Position numbers and translations under genes: made by a program. This document shows positions 35,481 through 47,052 of a DNA stretch of 64,000 bases, in pieces. The notes under the pieces were generated by a model that saw nothing but the letters and a program-made list of their open reading frames with translations, searched no databases and was not told the origin of the DNA. The stretch covers positions 6,496,791-6,560,790 of the forward strand of contig OX638130.1 of NCBI GenBank assembly GCA_951804985.1. Direction: 5' to 3'. Origin of the DNA: Dryomyza anilis. Lineage: Eukaryota; Arthropoda; Insecta; Diptera; Dryomyzidae. How positions within the stretch are numbered: the stretch's first letter is position 1; every line of letters starts with the position of its first letter.

Positions 35481-36899
35481 TAGTTTTTTCTATAAACCAA
35501 TTCTAAAAGTATGCTATACAATTTTTTGTAATAAAAAAATTGGAATATACCAAAAAAGTAAGCAATTGAATGTACTTTGTAGAACAACTCAAAAAACAAC
35601 TCAAAAAAATATTTAATACTTTATCATTAAAACACACTTTTTCAATAGGTATTAATCAAAGAAATTTTTTTTTATTAAAATTCAAAAATAATAATTATTA
35701 TTTGGTTTAATATAATTTTTTTATTTTCAATTTTTTTTTCTCCTAAATTTTGTAATATCTGCCACATCTGTAACGCGTTTCTGCTCACGTGAAGTTGCTG
35801 CTTCTGCCTTTAGCCTTCACCTTCACAGTCGGTCCTGTCAGCCGCTAAATTTCACACACTTTCACATGAACGCACAGCAAAAACACACACAAAACTCAAT
35901 AAACAAATACTCAAAATAATTAATGAGCTTCTGCGAAAACAAGAATGGTACAAATTAGTTGCTTATAAAATTCAACAATGTATTTTTTATGATATTAACT
36001 CGTAGCACCCGGGCAATTAGGCAGATTTATTTCGTTTGAGGTGTTTTGAGCGATTGTTTTGAATTTCTTTTTAAACAAATTTTTCAAATTTAAACCAATT
36101 TTTCAGTATTTTATATTTTTGTAGGTTACTCAGTGGTGTGCAATAAAAATAAGAAAGCAGAAAAATATTTAAAAGCGCAACGGAGGCAGTATTTTGGTAG
36201 ATTTCACAAAAAACGCTGTATTCGGGAAGATTATGCGCAGGACATATAATGTTGTTTGTAGACTTTCTTAAACATGTTTTGTACATGCTAAATAAAATGT
36301 TTAAGTGCCACGTCCGATTTATGTAATATTTGTGGAATTCAATTTGGCATAAGTTGTTTTGTTGCAGATATTCGGTAGTACAGCGGAAGGCTGTTGTTGG
36401 CAGACATTTCATACTTTTTGCAATATTCAAAATAGCTGCAGATTTTAAGAATGAAAGGCTGATTGTAGAATTTAAAACAAAAGTCGATGGCAGTTATAAA
36501 ATTTATTCGAAAAAATATTTAATTTGGCTGCATTTAGAAACACTTCAATAATATAACCCAACGAAGAGTGTGCGGCAAATTTCTGTTTTTTTTTTCATCA
36601 AAATCAACAGCAATCGACAAAATAAAGCACGTTCTAAGTGTCACGAAAGATTTATAAAGTATTTCAGGAATTTTGTTTGGTAAGGGCTGTCTGGATTTTC
36701 GGCAGTATATCGAATGATATATGAAATATTTTCGATAATCTATTTGGAAGTGCTAGCTAGTCAAAATAGCTATCTCAAGACAGTATTCTGTTTTCCAAAC
36801 TAAAGTGTTTGCCTGCATGTTTCATGCCTGCATGTTTCACGCCGATTTTTTTAATCTGAGCGCTTAAATGGTTTTAAAGTCCATTTGATGCTCTTCTGT
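35481..36899. other. Gene-free region with island 35750-35950
   Basis: The island contains CTGTAACGCGTTTCTGCTCA and CTTCACCTTCACAGTCGGTC. 36060-36850 is ordinary DNA; the reverse-strand 119-codon frame there shows no recognisable domain and overlaps a forward one of similar quality. One AAAAGTATGC motif lies near 35505. Confidence 0.4.
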
Positions 36900-38132
36900 A
36901 TCTTCCTGTAAAATGACAATTATTCTTCGAGACAATTGTTCTTTGTCATCATTCTTCCCGTGACACTTCTCCAAATATTTCTTCCATATAAATATTATAC
37001 CCTGAAAATTCGTCTTTAGAAAAATATTTCTGGAGCATTTCTAACACCCGAGATCATTGTTCACCTTCTCAAATTCTTCTTTTTCGAGCCACTTATCCTC
37101 TAATTTTACATACCCAAACAATACCACCCACCACACCGCCCAATTATACTTCCAAAAAGTCTGCTACATATAGAACTTTCGCGCGATAATTCTTCCCTGA
37201 AAATTTTTCTCCAGACAATTTTCTCTCAAGACAATTACTCTTCGAAACAGTTGTTCTTTAGACAGTTCTTCCCGCCTCAATTCTACCCCCGAACATTCTT
37301 TCTCGAGGCAATTCATCCCCGACATAATTTATCTTATTCAAACCAATTATGATGACATTTCATTCCCCGGCATAATTTACACCCCAGGCAAACTTTCTTG
37401 AGACAATTCTTTCCCCCGAAAATTATTTTCCAGATAATCTTTTTTTACACAATTATTTCCCGAAACAATTCTTTCACGAAACAATTCTTTCCCAATTCTA
37501 TACTTTCTCAAGACAATTCCCTCCCGAGACAATAATTCTCCAGACAAATTTCCCTTAGACATTCCTCTCCAAGAATTGTCTTTTCCGAGACAATTCTATC
37601 AAAAGACAATTCTATTCTAGATAAGTTTTGCTGGAGGTAATTCTCCCAGACAATTGTTCCCCGATATCATTCTCCAGACAAATTTCCCTTAGACAATTCA
37701 TCTCCAAGAATTGTCTTTTCCGAGACAGTTCTATCAAAAGACAATTCTATCAAACGACAATTCTTTTAAGTACATTTCTATCCTAGATAAGTTTTGCTGG
37801 AGGTAATTCTCCCAGACAATTGTTCCCCAATATCATTCATCTATGTCAAATCATTTATCCTGACATTTTCTTCCTCCGGGACAATTCTACACATCAGACA
37901 AACCTTTCTCGAGATAATTCTACGCCCAGAAAAATTATTCTTCTGCCAATTCTTACTTGAAACAATTATTTCCAGAAATAATTTAATCCGAAAATAATTC
38001 GTCACATAAACTATTCTTTGCCAAGACAATTCTTTCCCGAGATATTTATTACTCAGGAAAATGTTCCTTTAGATTTTTTTACCCAAAGCTGTTGTATTCA
38101 GGCAGTAATTCTTCCCATAGATAATTTTTAAT
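36900..38132 (+). repeat. ACAATTCT minisatellite, left part
   Basis: Irregular ~15-22-bp units built on GAGACAATTCTTTCCC. A longer unit is duplicated: AGATAAGTTTTGCTGGAGGT occurs near 37619 and 37785, each with CCAAGAATTGTCTTTTCCGA upstream. Frames through it read as Asp-Asn/Arg-Glu-rich repeats and are not genes. The array continues beyond the SINE at 38433-38830. Confidence 0.8.
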
Positions 38133-38432
38133 AGTTTGGCACTACAGTCCTGTAAGAACTTAGGCCGAGCTCCCTCACCATTTTGAGCTGTGCGTGTTAT
38201 ATTTGTACTCAAAGTGGTGGGACCTACAGTTTATTGCCGAATCCGAACGGCGGGTGAGAACTTTTCATAGGCAATGTTTTACTCTCGTAGGTTTGCCATT
38301 TACTGCCGAGAGGTAGCGCGGTATAGAAAAATGTTTCTATGAGAAGATGTTGTTAGGCCCAGTTCGCGTTTGAACCGGGGACCTTTCGGCTCGCAGTGCA
38401 ACGCACTAACCACTGAGCTACCGCGGCTACCT
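38133..38432 (-). mobile_element. tRNA-derived SINE, copy 1
   Basis: On the reverse strand it begins GGTAGCCGCGGTAGCTCAG. The tRNA-like head has an A box TAGCTCAGTGG (complement of 38410-38420) and a near-consensus B box GGTTCAAAC (about 38369-38379). A ~220-bp tRNA-unrelated body follows, shared with the copy at 58246-58585, ending CGCCAAACTATTA-like (here TGCCAAACTATTA). The pol III boxes would sit inside the transcript. It is inserted in the ACAATTCT array. No clear target duplication. Confidence 0.88.
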
Positions 38433-38830
38433 CAACTCAATTTTGCCTTCAGAAAATTTACCCCCTGAACAATGTTACACAGAGTTAATTGTTCTCAAGT
38501 AATTCCGCCTCGGGACAACTATTCAGTGAAACAATTCTTTCTGAAGACAAAACATTCCCGTGACAATTCATTCCCGAGACAATTCCTCCAAGAGCTTATT
38601 ATTTGCCAAGACAATTCTTTTCCGAAGAATGCTCCCCTAGACAATTGTTGTTTAGACAATTCCAGAAAAATCTATCGAGACAACTCTATCGAAAGACAAT
38701 TCATTCAAGTACAAATTCTATCCAGTATAACTCTTGCTGGAGCCAATTCATTCCGAGACAATTCTTACTAGGCACAATTCTTACAAGAGACAATTCAAAT
38801 ACAGACAAAAATTTTAGAGAGATATTTTTC
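38433..38830 (+). repeat. ACAATTCT minisatellite, right part
   Basis: Continuation of the array at 36900-38132, with TATCGAAAGACAATTCATTC and CTCTTGCTGGAGCCAATTC matching the longer unit on the other side of the SINE. Confidence 0.75.
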
Positions 38831-38849
38831 TAAATAAAATACTTTCCAG

Positions 38850-39800
38850 AGAAAATAATTTGAAAAAAACATTTTTTTTTCAACGAAAGTAGATGCAACA
38901 TAATTGTTAAATATTAAAATTTTAAAATTAAATAAAGTTTATTATTTAGAAAAAGATTTGGAAAGAAAGTAAAATTCGTAAAAATTAAGGCATTGCATAA
39001 TTTTTTTGTTTCAAGAGAATTGATAAATTTTAATATTATAAAATTAGATAAAGTTATAAAAACATTAATTAATTAATTAAAATAATTTAAAAAAATTATT
39101 TTTGTTGCATATTTTCAGTTTTTCTTATGACATATCATAATTTTAAAGATAAAATTTCTGTAGTATATTTTCGGGCACTTTTTGTAATATTTAAATAAAT
39201 AGCTTAGTTTGAGCTACGTGCCCATTTAAATATAAAATTCTTATTATTAAATAATTTTCGCAAACTATAAACTTTAATAAATTAACGACAATTACAAAAT
39301 TTTAACTGTGTGCAAAAATTATTGCATACTTTTAGACTTGCTGGCAATTATTAAAAACATTAATTAATAATAAAATTACTTCTTGTTGCATATTTTCAGG
39401 TTTATTTAGTTTATATTATGACAGATAATATTTTCAAAGGATACATTTCAAGATGTATTTATGTTGCATATTTTTAGGTGCTTTTTAAAGGTTTAATTAT
39501 TTTTTTATAGTTTAATTAAAGGCACGTGGCTTTTTGTTTAAATATATAAAAATTTATAAAAAAAACGTTTTTTAATTGTTTGTAAAATGCTTAGCCTACT
39601 TTTAGACACGTGTTGACAATTATATTATTATTCAATCAATTATAGATTTCTATGCAGTAGTTAAACACATGCAGCAACTACTTTAAATAATGAGCAGCGA
39701 CTAATGAGCAGCAGCAACATCAATTATGACAGACAACGTGTGCGTCAAGCAATCGGGGCATTGCATACTTTGCGGCTAATTGCATTGCATCGAACTGTTG
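38850..39800 (-). repeat. TATGCAA motif family, reverse copies
   Basis: TTGCATATTTTCAG / TTGCATACTTTTAGAC / TTGCATATTTTTAGG motifs occur near 39107, 39325, 39388 and 39463, with decayed copies near 39592 and 39763. They are the reverse complement of the motif at 17.6-18.4 and 24.0-24.5 kb. Confidence 0.5.
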
Positions 39801-40480
39801 TTGTGTGTGTCAATAAATCAATTTGTGCCGCTCAATTAAATGTTGATTAACTTGTCGTAGTAAGTAGTAAATGTTGCCACTGACAACACAGAGCTAGGTA
39901 ATGCTGACAGCAGCAACAACTTAAACAATTCAAACAACTAAAACAAACAACGTTCGGCTTAAGCCTAGCAATTAAGTTTCGAGCCAAGAAGCGTTAGATT
40001 TTAGCCACTTATGGCTGACAATATTTATGACACTTTTTGCCACTATTATTGCTGTTCATAATAATTATAATGTCTGCGACATATGCAGGTTGCTGTCAGA
40101 TGATTGTGAGCCCAAAGTTGTTGCTCAAATTATGGCTAATACTGCGAGCGACTTATTTTTATTATGGCTAATATTGTGGCTCATGTTATTAACAAACATT
40201 GTGCGAGTTTTATTATGGCTAATGCAGCAGGCTATAAATTGTTTTTGCTATTGCTGTTGCTATAATCGTTGTTTTGTTGTTGTTTTAATAATAGTTGTTG
40301 CAATTATTATTGCAATTGTTATTTTTGTTGTCATTTAATTGCAGCTGCATGACTACAAATTATAGACAATCAAATTTATTTAATTTGCAAATATCTTAAC
40401 TTGTTGCTTTTGGCCAGTCGGTCGGTCGCTTTGTTTGTTTGTTTGTTTCAAACAGTGGTGGCGACTTAAAAATAATATCA
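39640..40480. other. Island rich in CAG/CAA and TTG runs
   Basis: AGCAGCAGCAACATCAATT near 39708 and a TTGTTGTTG-rich stretch near 40250-40335. The forward frame at 40027-40338 is Leu/Ile/Val-rich and driven by the simple repeat. Typical of non-coding fly DNA near genes; no exon is supported. Confidence 0.4.
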
Positions 40481-40825
40481 AAAAATATATTCATTTTTTT
40501 ATAATTTAAATTAATTTTTATTTGAAAATTTTGGAAAATTAATAAAAAAAACATAGAAAACATAAATTTTTAAAATTTTTGTAAATTAAAAAATATTTGA
40601 AATTTTGAAAAACTCTGAATTTATTTTCACATAATCACTAAAACTTCTAATGTAAGCTATTTTTTTTAATTTTAGCTTAAAATTAAAATCAACACTCAAA
40701 ATCGTCTTTAATAAAAATATTGATTTTAATTAAAATATATTAATTTTCACTAAAATTTAAATTTATACTAAATTGTTTACCACAGGGTTGGGTACTTTCG
40801 TGTATTTCGGGATTGTCTACTTTTG
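40481..40825. other. A+T-rich spacer
   Basis: No feature recognised apart from a few CACTAAAATTT-like remnants near 40748. Confidence 0.35.
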
Positions 40826-40945
40826 TGTGTAGCCAATGTGTAGACTATGTAGACAATATATACAATTACGTAGATAATGTAGACTATGTATACAATTGTG
40901 TAGACTATGTATACAATTGTGTAGACTATGTATACAGTTGTATAT
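40826..40945. repeat. 21-bp minisatellite (GTAGACTATGTATACAATTG core)
   Basis: About five units, the last three nearly perfect at 21-bp spacing from about 40880. It yields a short Tyr-Val-Asp/Cys-rich frame that is an artefact of the repeat. Confidence 0.85.
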
Positions 40946-41022
40946 ATTGCCTAAATAAATTCAATTTGGTTCAATATGTACATTTTTTTTTCATAAAATT
41001 CACATATTAAAAATAATAATTA

Positions 41023-41473
41023 CACACAAAAAAATATCACCAAAAATTTCACCAACTACCAGTATTCATCACATCGATGATTTCATTCATTGAACTGAAA
41101 TCGTATTTTTTCAATGTTTTTCACTTTAAATATTTTTTATAACATCAAATTTCAAAAAGAAAATTGTCTCCATTTACACATTTACAGTATTTATAATTCT
41201 TATAAGATTTATGATATTTAAATTAATGTGGTTTGATGAGCAAAATTCATCAATATGATGTACATTATTCATTAATATGATGAAATAACTCGTATAAGAA
41301 TTATAAATACATAAATGTGTAAATGGAGACAAATTTGTGTTTGAAATTTGATGTTAAAAGAAATATTGAAAATGAAAAACATTTAAAAAATACGATTTTA
41401 GTTCTATGAATGAAATCATCATTATGATGAATACTGGTAGTTGGTGAAATTTTTGGTAATATTTTTTTGTGTG
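41023..41473. mobile_element. Palindromic MITE with ~190-bp arms
   Basis: Ends CACACAAAAAAATATCACC and its approximate complement, flanked by TA at 41021-41022 and 41474-41475. The arms match almost end to end, including TTTCACCAACTACCAGTATT/AATACTGGTAGTTGGTGAAA and CTCCATTTACACATTTA/TAAATGTGTAAATGGAG. The loop lies around 41225-41285. TA duplication suggests Tc1/mariner mobilisation. Non-coding. Confidence 0.88.
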
Positions 41474-41636
41474 TATTATTTGCTGCGTTATGAGTCTTTA
41501 ATCTTGAATTGGTTGTTTTGATTAAGGTAAATAATAAAATACATTACATTTTTATTATTTTTTTATTATTATATTATTTATTATTTTATTATATTGTTTA
41601 ATTTTAAAACACATATTCAAATTAATCCATTCGACA

Positions 41637-43771
41637 ACATGCATACATAAAGGGACGATCCGTTGAAACCGCCTTACATGAGGTAGTTAACAAAATTGAA
41701 AGGTCTATGGACCTAAAAGGACTCATTCTAGCAGCCTTCATAGATGTTGAGGGTGCTTTTAATAACGTTCACACTGACACACTGATCTCGTCCATTGCCT
41801 CCTTTGACGTAGACCCGGCTATTTTACACTGGGTACGTCATATGTTGTGCAACAGATCCATCACTTGTCAGCAGGGCAATATTACCCTAAGGGGAAGGGT
41901 GTTTCGCGGTACCCCACAGGGTGGCATTCTCTCACCGCTACTCTGGGTCATCACCATAAACAGTCTCCTAAGAAGACTAACCGAGGCTGGTTTACATGCT
42001 GTCTGCTACGCAGACGACATCGCCATCCTTGCCTCGGGGACACATCCTCTTCTCCCTTCTGGACGAATCCAAGAAGCCTTGGATATCTCGGCTGAATGGT
42101 CATCACCTAGGGGATTAAATATAAACCCCCAAAAAACTGAAATCTGTCTCTTTACTAGGAAAAGGAAGCTACCTAGCTATCCTCTTCCACAGGTAAACGG
42201 AGAGATACTGGCACTTACAGGTCAAGTCAAGTACCTTGGAGTTATCCTGGATTCTAAACTTAACTGGAAGGCACAAATAGCTAGCAGAGCCACAAAAGCC
42301 GTTACGGTTTGGCAACCTGCAGAAGATGTATTGATCATACATGGGGACTTCGACCAAAGATGACCCACTGGATTTTCACCAGCGTTGTACGACCAATACT
42401 CACATATGCGTCACTTGTATGGTGGACAGCTTTGGGACGAAAATGTAACATCAAACCACTCGAGAAAGTGCAACGGGCGTGTTGTCTCGGCATTTCTGGT
42501 GCGATGTCTACCACTTCAACCAAAGCTATTGAGACTATTCTAAACATACGCCCAATACACATTCAAGTTAAATATGAGGCCGCGGTTGCAGCGGCTCGAC
42601 TAAACATCCTTGGGGGATGGCTCAATTCCGAGACATTAACCAATCACCAAATCATAATTAACTCAATTCCTAATACTGTTTCTACAGGTAATTGGAACTG
42701 CGACCGCATCCCGGAGGAAACCAATCATACCGCTGCAAAGTTCGCTTTCCCGACTAGGGAGGAATGGGACAACGGCCAAGTATTGTCTAGCAATCCGGGG
42801 ATCCACCTCTACACTGACGGATCAAAACTAAACGGTCACACTGGAGCGGGCTTTTTCTGTGAAGCCTTTTCTGCAAAAGAAAGCCTTCGTCTGCATGACC
42901 ACAACACCGTCTTTCAGTCGGAAGTAGTGGCTTTAACAGAAGGGGCTAAATTTATACAAAGCACTCACTGTGTAGACAAGTGTATTAAAATTTTCTCAGA
43001 CAGCCAAGCTGCCATTAGAGCTTTATCCACGGATAAGATGAAATCCAGAGTGGTTCTACAATGTAAAGAGGCCCTTGCTGATCTTTTTTAACACTGTTAA
43101 CACTGTGGACATTATCTGGGTCCCAGGACACTGTAACATTGAGGGGAACGAAATAGCCAACGAATTGGCGAGAAATGGATCAGAAATGGACACAATCTCA
43201 GTTATAACCGGCAGACCTTTCCAATTTCTAAAAAACGAGATGAGCTCATGGGCTTATCGACTTCACAAAAAATCATGGGAAGAATCGAGCGAGGGCCAAG
43301 CAACTAAATGGCTATGGGCCCCCTCGAACAAATCCAAAACAAACAAAATTCTTACGCTTAATAAAAAGGAGTTAAAACAATACACAGGCATCCTCACGGG
43401 CCATAATGAGCTAAGATGTCATCTTTTCAAATTGGGAAGAGTCGACTCTTACTTCTGCAAAGCCTGTGAGGAAGAGACAGAGACGCTGGAACACTACTTG
43501 TGTCACTGCCCGGCATTTGCCAGACTTAGATTCATCCACTTTGGAGCTCCGCTTATTTCATCATTGAAACAACTGGGAAGCTTGGACTGGAAAGTACTAA
43601 GAAAATTTGTCAAATCCACGGAATTTCTAAACTTCACTGAGTAGCATAACAGCTACAACATATTACAGACGACTCATGATCCGAGGGGTCACAACGGGCC
43701 TACTTTATGGCCTAGGTGTACTCTGTGCGATGCACAGAGGGGTTTTTCCCCCCTCCTTCAATCAATCAATC
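41637..43771 (+). mobile_element. 5'-truncated non-LTR retrotransposon with target duplication
   Basis: A 2.1-kb 3' portion of a LINE-type element. It is bounded by a 13-bp target duplication AATCCATTCGACA (41624-41636 and 43772-43784). The 5' end is truncated within the reverse transcriptase domain. The 3' end has a short untranslated region with a hairpin-like CACAGAGGGGTTTTTCCCC and a (TCAA)n tail. The presence of an RNase H domain fits the I/R1/LOA group rather than Jockey; the clade is not certain. Its G+C is clearly higher than its surroundings, so it is a relatively recent arrival. Confidence 0.92.
41650..43644 (+). pseudogene. Reverse transcriptase-RNase H polyprotein, truncated and frameshifted
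   Basis: Enters mid-domain at KGRSVETAL. Reverse transcriptase motifs follow in order: AAFIDVEGAFNNV, GTPQGGILSPLLW, and the catalytic YADD at 42007-42018. A frameshift lies at about 42300-42309, after which reading resumes at LATCRRCIDHTWG. RNase H follows: LYTDGSK (first Asp, ~42812), SEVVALTEG (Glu, ~42920), FSDSQAA (Asp, ~42998), then a second frameshift in a run of six T at about 43083-43088, then VPGHCNIEGNEIAN. The usual final Asp (GNExAD) reads Asn here. The C-terminus holds a Cys-x2-Cys...His-x4-Cys knuckle (FCKACEE...EHYLCHC) of the kind common at LINE C-termini. The stop is at 43642-43644. The protein would have copied its own RNA at a nicked target; this copy is dead. Confidence 0.92.
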
Positions 43772-43784
43772 AATCCATTCGACA

Positions 43785-45690
43785 CTGAATACACTATTAT
43801 TTAAGAAAAATTAAATACTCATATATACTATTACCATATATTTTAAATATAAGAAATACTAAAAATGGCTTAACACATGAATATGCAATTTTTCTTATTT
43901 TGCCCAAAATATCACCTCATAGTTCATAAGTATATCACTTTATTAACAAAATTTACTTAGCAACACAGATATCTTAAAGTATCAGTTAACTTATTTCTGG
44001 TGAAATATTATAGCAAGGAGTATTTAAAAATGTCTTTGAAAAGCTATAACCACACGAATAGAAAAGTTTTGTTAGAATATGCTTGAATGTAATTATAACG
44101 TAATTCGAAATCACCATATAAATATTGGGAGTAATATCTAATTACATTATAATTGAACTGTATTATTATTTTGTTCAGATTGAAATATTATTATACGATA
44201 TTTAAACATAAATTGCTTTAATCGCGGATTTACATGAATTTACTATATTAATGTTTCTGTAGAAATATATATTTTTCGTCAGATATTAATATATGTATGT
44301 TTGATATTTCTGCTATTTAACACACCCAACGTCAATAAAAGGTTCTTTGAATTATATGTATTATGTTATTCGTGATTGTTACTGGGTGACAACGAATTTA
44401 AAATAATAGCATTATTTTGATTATATGTATGTTTGGCATTACGAAGTCACAATTAAATAACAACGCTGCCTACTTTTAGCACTCAGTGACACTCAGATTA
44501 ATACTTTTCATATAGTTCAAAAGTTCTTTTTGGTGAATGAATTTGTTTAAGTACCGCCAATTACTGTTAATACCAGATAGTGGCTGTTTGAGAAATTTCC
44601 AATTCATTCGTAAAGTATTGAACTCAAAATAGGAACAATAGATGGAAATAAAATTATTAGGTATAAATAAAATATATGTAATAAAAATAAAATAAAAGTT
44701 TAGGTTTATAATTATATAATATAAATAAAAAAAAAAAATGTAATTTAAAAATAGGGAAAAAACGAATATTGTGTAAAGAAGATATTAGCACTAAATTTAC
44801 TATTTTTACAATAAAATTAAATGTAAACATAAATATGTTTACATGTAAATAAAATGTTTTTCACATTCAAACATATATATGTTTGCAAGAACACCGAAAA
44901 TTAGTCATTCTGAACATAAATATGTTTGAATGAAAACAAACATATTTTTGGCTGTTATTATAATAATGTTTGGCAACGAAGTAATACTTTTGTTTGCATA
45001 AAGCTCCAAAGATATATGTAAGCCCTTTTTTTTGCAGCGTGCATATGGTAATAAATTACTGAAAGGGTTAAATAATGAATTATATGAAGAAGGAAGAAAT
45101 TATATGAAGAGCAGGGCGACATCAAATACAAAGTGCTTAATGCATTATTTTATATTTATGCCACATACCGCAATGTTGCATACCTTTAGGGGCATTTCTA
45201 GAACGCGCGATTATTAAAATTAATGCAATTAATTGTAAAACAATTTTGTTTAATTCTTAAACAAAGTTTTAATCTTGAATTTGTATGTTTAATGTAAAAA
45301 TGTCGAAATATTAGGTATTACATCCAATAATTATACAATAAAATTTGTTCAGTTCACAATAGTACAAAATGTATAGAAAAACACATAAACTATCTTTACT
45401 AAAAACATCAAAAAAATATATTTCAACGACCAAACGACATTTAATTGATACCTCTGATACTGATTAGCACAAAATCATAATATATTTATTCTCTTTATCT
45501 CCGTTTTAGTCAATAGTTTAATTTTATTTTTTTTAATTTCTATAATTATATATTTCGTTCGGGTTTGAAAACATCATTACAATTTTTCAACAAAAATCAA
45601 AATTTTTTAAAATCTTAATCCTTTTTTTATATTACAAAATAAGAATTTATAGATCTATTAAATTAGTATAATTAGAAGGAACATTTTTTG
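43785..45690. other. Gene-free A+T-rich region with palindromic motif cluster
   Basis: Ordinary A+T-rich DNA. At 44828-44955 four near-palindromes of the form AAACATATATATGTTT recur (near 44828, 44869, 44915 and 44938). A reverse TATGCAA-family copy (TTGCATACCTTTAGG) lies at 45177. The remainder holds nothing I can name. Confidence 0.4.
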
Positions 45691-45705
45691 CATAACATGT
45701 TGGGT

Positions 45706-46924
45706 AAAGTTTATACATATATTTAAGGACTGCGTCGAATAAAATTGTCCGCTACAAAAATGAAAAAATCTAGAAATCTAGTAATCCAATTTTTATAGAA
45801 TAAAATATTTTATTTTGCAAAATATTTTTAGATTTACAAAAAAAATATAAAAAAACAGAAATTAATATTTTTTAATAAAAAGTTTTAATTTTTCCGGAAC
45901 CCCTTCCATTAATGTTGTAATGGTAGTGTCCGACACCCTCACAGCTGCTGAAGACCACTTTCTTTTAAAGTCTTGAAGGTCTTTGGCCACTTTTTTTGTT
46001 GTCTTCATCTCCCTTTTTACTAAAGCCCAGTATCTCTCAATCGGCCTGAGTTCTGGACAGTTTGGTGGATTGGCTTCTCTAGGCACCAAAATCACTGCAT
46101 TTTGTTGGATCCACTCTAAGGCCGTTTTGATGTAGTGACATTAAGCGAGGTCAGGCCAAAAAATGTGGACACTTCATGTTGGCGTAAAAATGGAAGCAAT
46201 CTCTTTTGCATGCATTCCTTCACATATATTTCGCTATTAATTGTACCCGATGTCACGAATGAGCTGCTTCTTTTTCCACAACTGCAAATTGCCTGCCAAC
46301 CAAGGAATTTCTTTGGGAATTTTGTAATTTTTTTTGATTTGAATTTTTCAGCGACATTTCCTCGAGAATCGGCTGTATAAAATTCCTGCCCAGGTAGCTG
46401 AGAAAAGTCCGCTAAAACATAAGTTTCGTCGTCCATTATGCAGCAATCGAATTTTTTAAAAAAATCTTGGTTCAGCTTTTTAGCTCGTTGTTTTGCGGTT
46501 TCATTCTTGACGTCATTTCTATCCGGAACTTTTTGGACCTTGTACGTCTTCAGCCCAGCTTCTTTCTTAGTCCTGCGCACGAAAGATTCTGAGCAATCCG
46601 CTTTTCTCGCCAATTTCCTTCCGGATATGCTTGGATCTTTCTTTAAAATATTCACAACCTTCTTCGACTTTTCACTATCATGTGGGCCTTTTTTTTACCA
46701 GAACCTTTCTTCCGATCAATACTCAGGTCTTCCTTAAAGCGGTTGATAACGCGAGAAATGGTCTTAGGGTTAGCCCCTACCTCCTTGGCAATTTTTTTAA
46801 AAGACCAACTAAATTTTAAAAGAATTAAACAAAAAAAAACTTCCATTGGAATTTAGAGTTTACTTTTTGACAAAAAAAAAAAAAATTTTTCATAAAACAG
46901 AGTATCACTTTTTTGTATAAACTT
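45706..46924 (-). mobile_element. IS630/Tc1/mariner-type DD37E element, borders tentative
   Basis: Encloses the transposase relic. The only inverted match I find at plausible positions is AAGTTTATACA (45707-45717, inverted at 46914-46924), so the borders are provisional. No clear TA duplication. Right of it is a long T-rich stretch. Confidence 0.55.
45862..46846 (-). pseudogene. DD37E transposase, frameshifted
   Basis: Reading on the reverse strand from about 46846: a helix-turn-helix (SFKKIAKEVGANPKTISRVI) and a basic linker. A frame change near 46655 leads to a second helix-turn-helix (SGRKLARKADCSESFVRRTK) and the first catalytic Asp in MDDETY (about 46430). The core strand region FLGWQAICSCG is present. 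A further frame change and an in-frame stop fall around FWPDLA near 46140. The second Asp is at 46150-46152 and the Glu of CPELRPIERYWA at 46036-46038, which gives exactly 37 intervening residues. DD37E with NPPN.PELRPIE is the signature of the ITmD37E lineage described from mosquitoes. The C-terminus runs to 45862. Two frameshifts and a stop make it non-functional. Confidence 0.88.
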
Positions 46925-46981
46925 TTTTGATGTCGTTTATGTTATGTTATGTTATTTAATTTTTTATTTTTTTATTTACAT

Positions 46982-46983
46982 GT

Positions 46984-47050
<67 letters not shown>

Positions 47051-47052
47051 TA
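46982..47052. repeat. (TTTA)n microsatellite
   Basis: About 17 near-perfect TTTA units. Confidence 0.97.

Noticed and set aside
36071..36430. 119-codon reverse frame
   Set aside because: Some ordinary-looking residues but no recognisable domain, and an overlapping opposite frame is as good.
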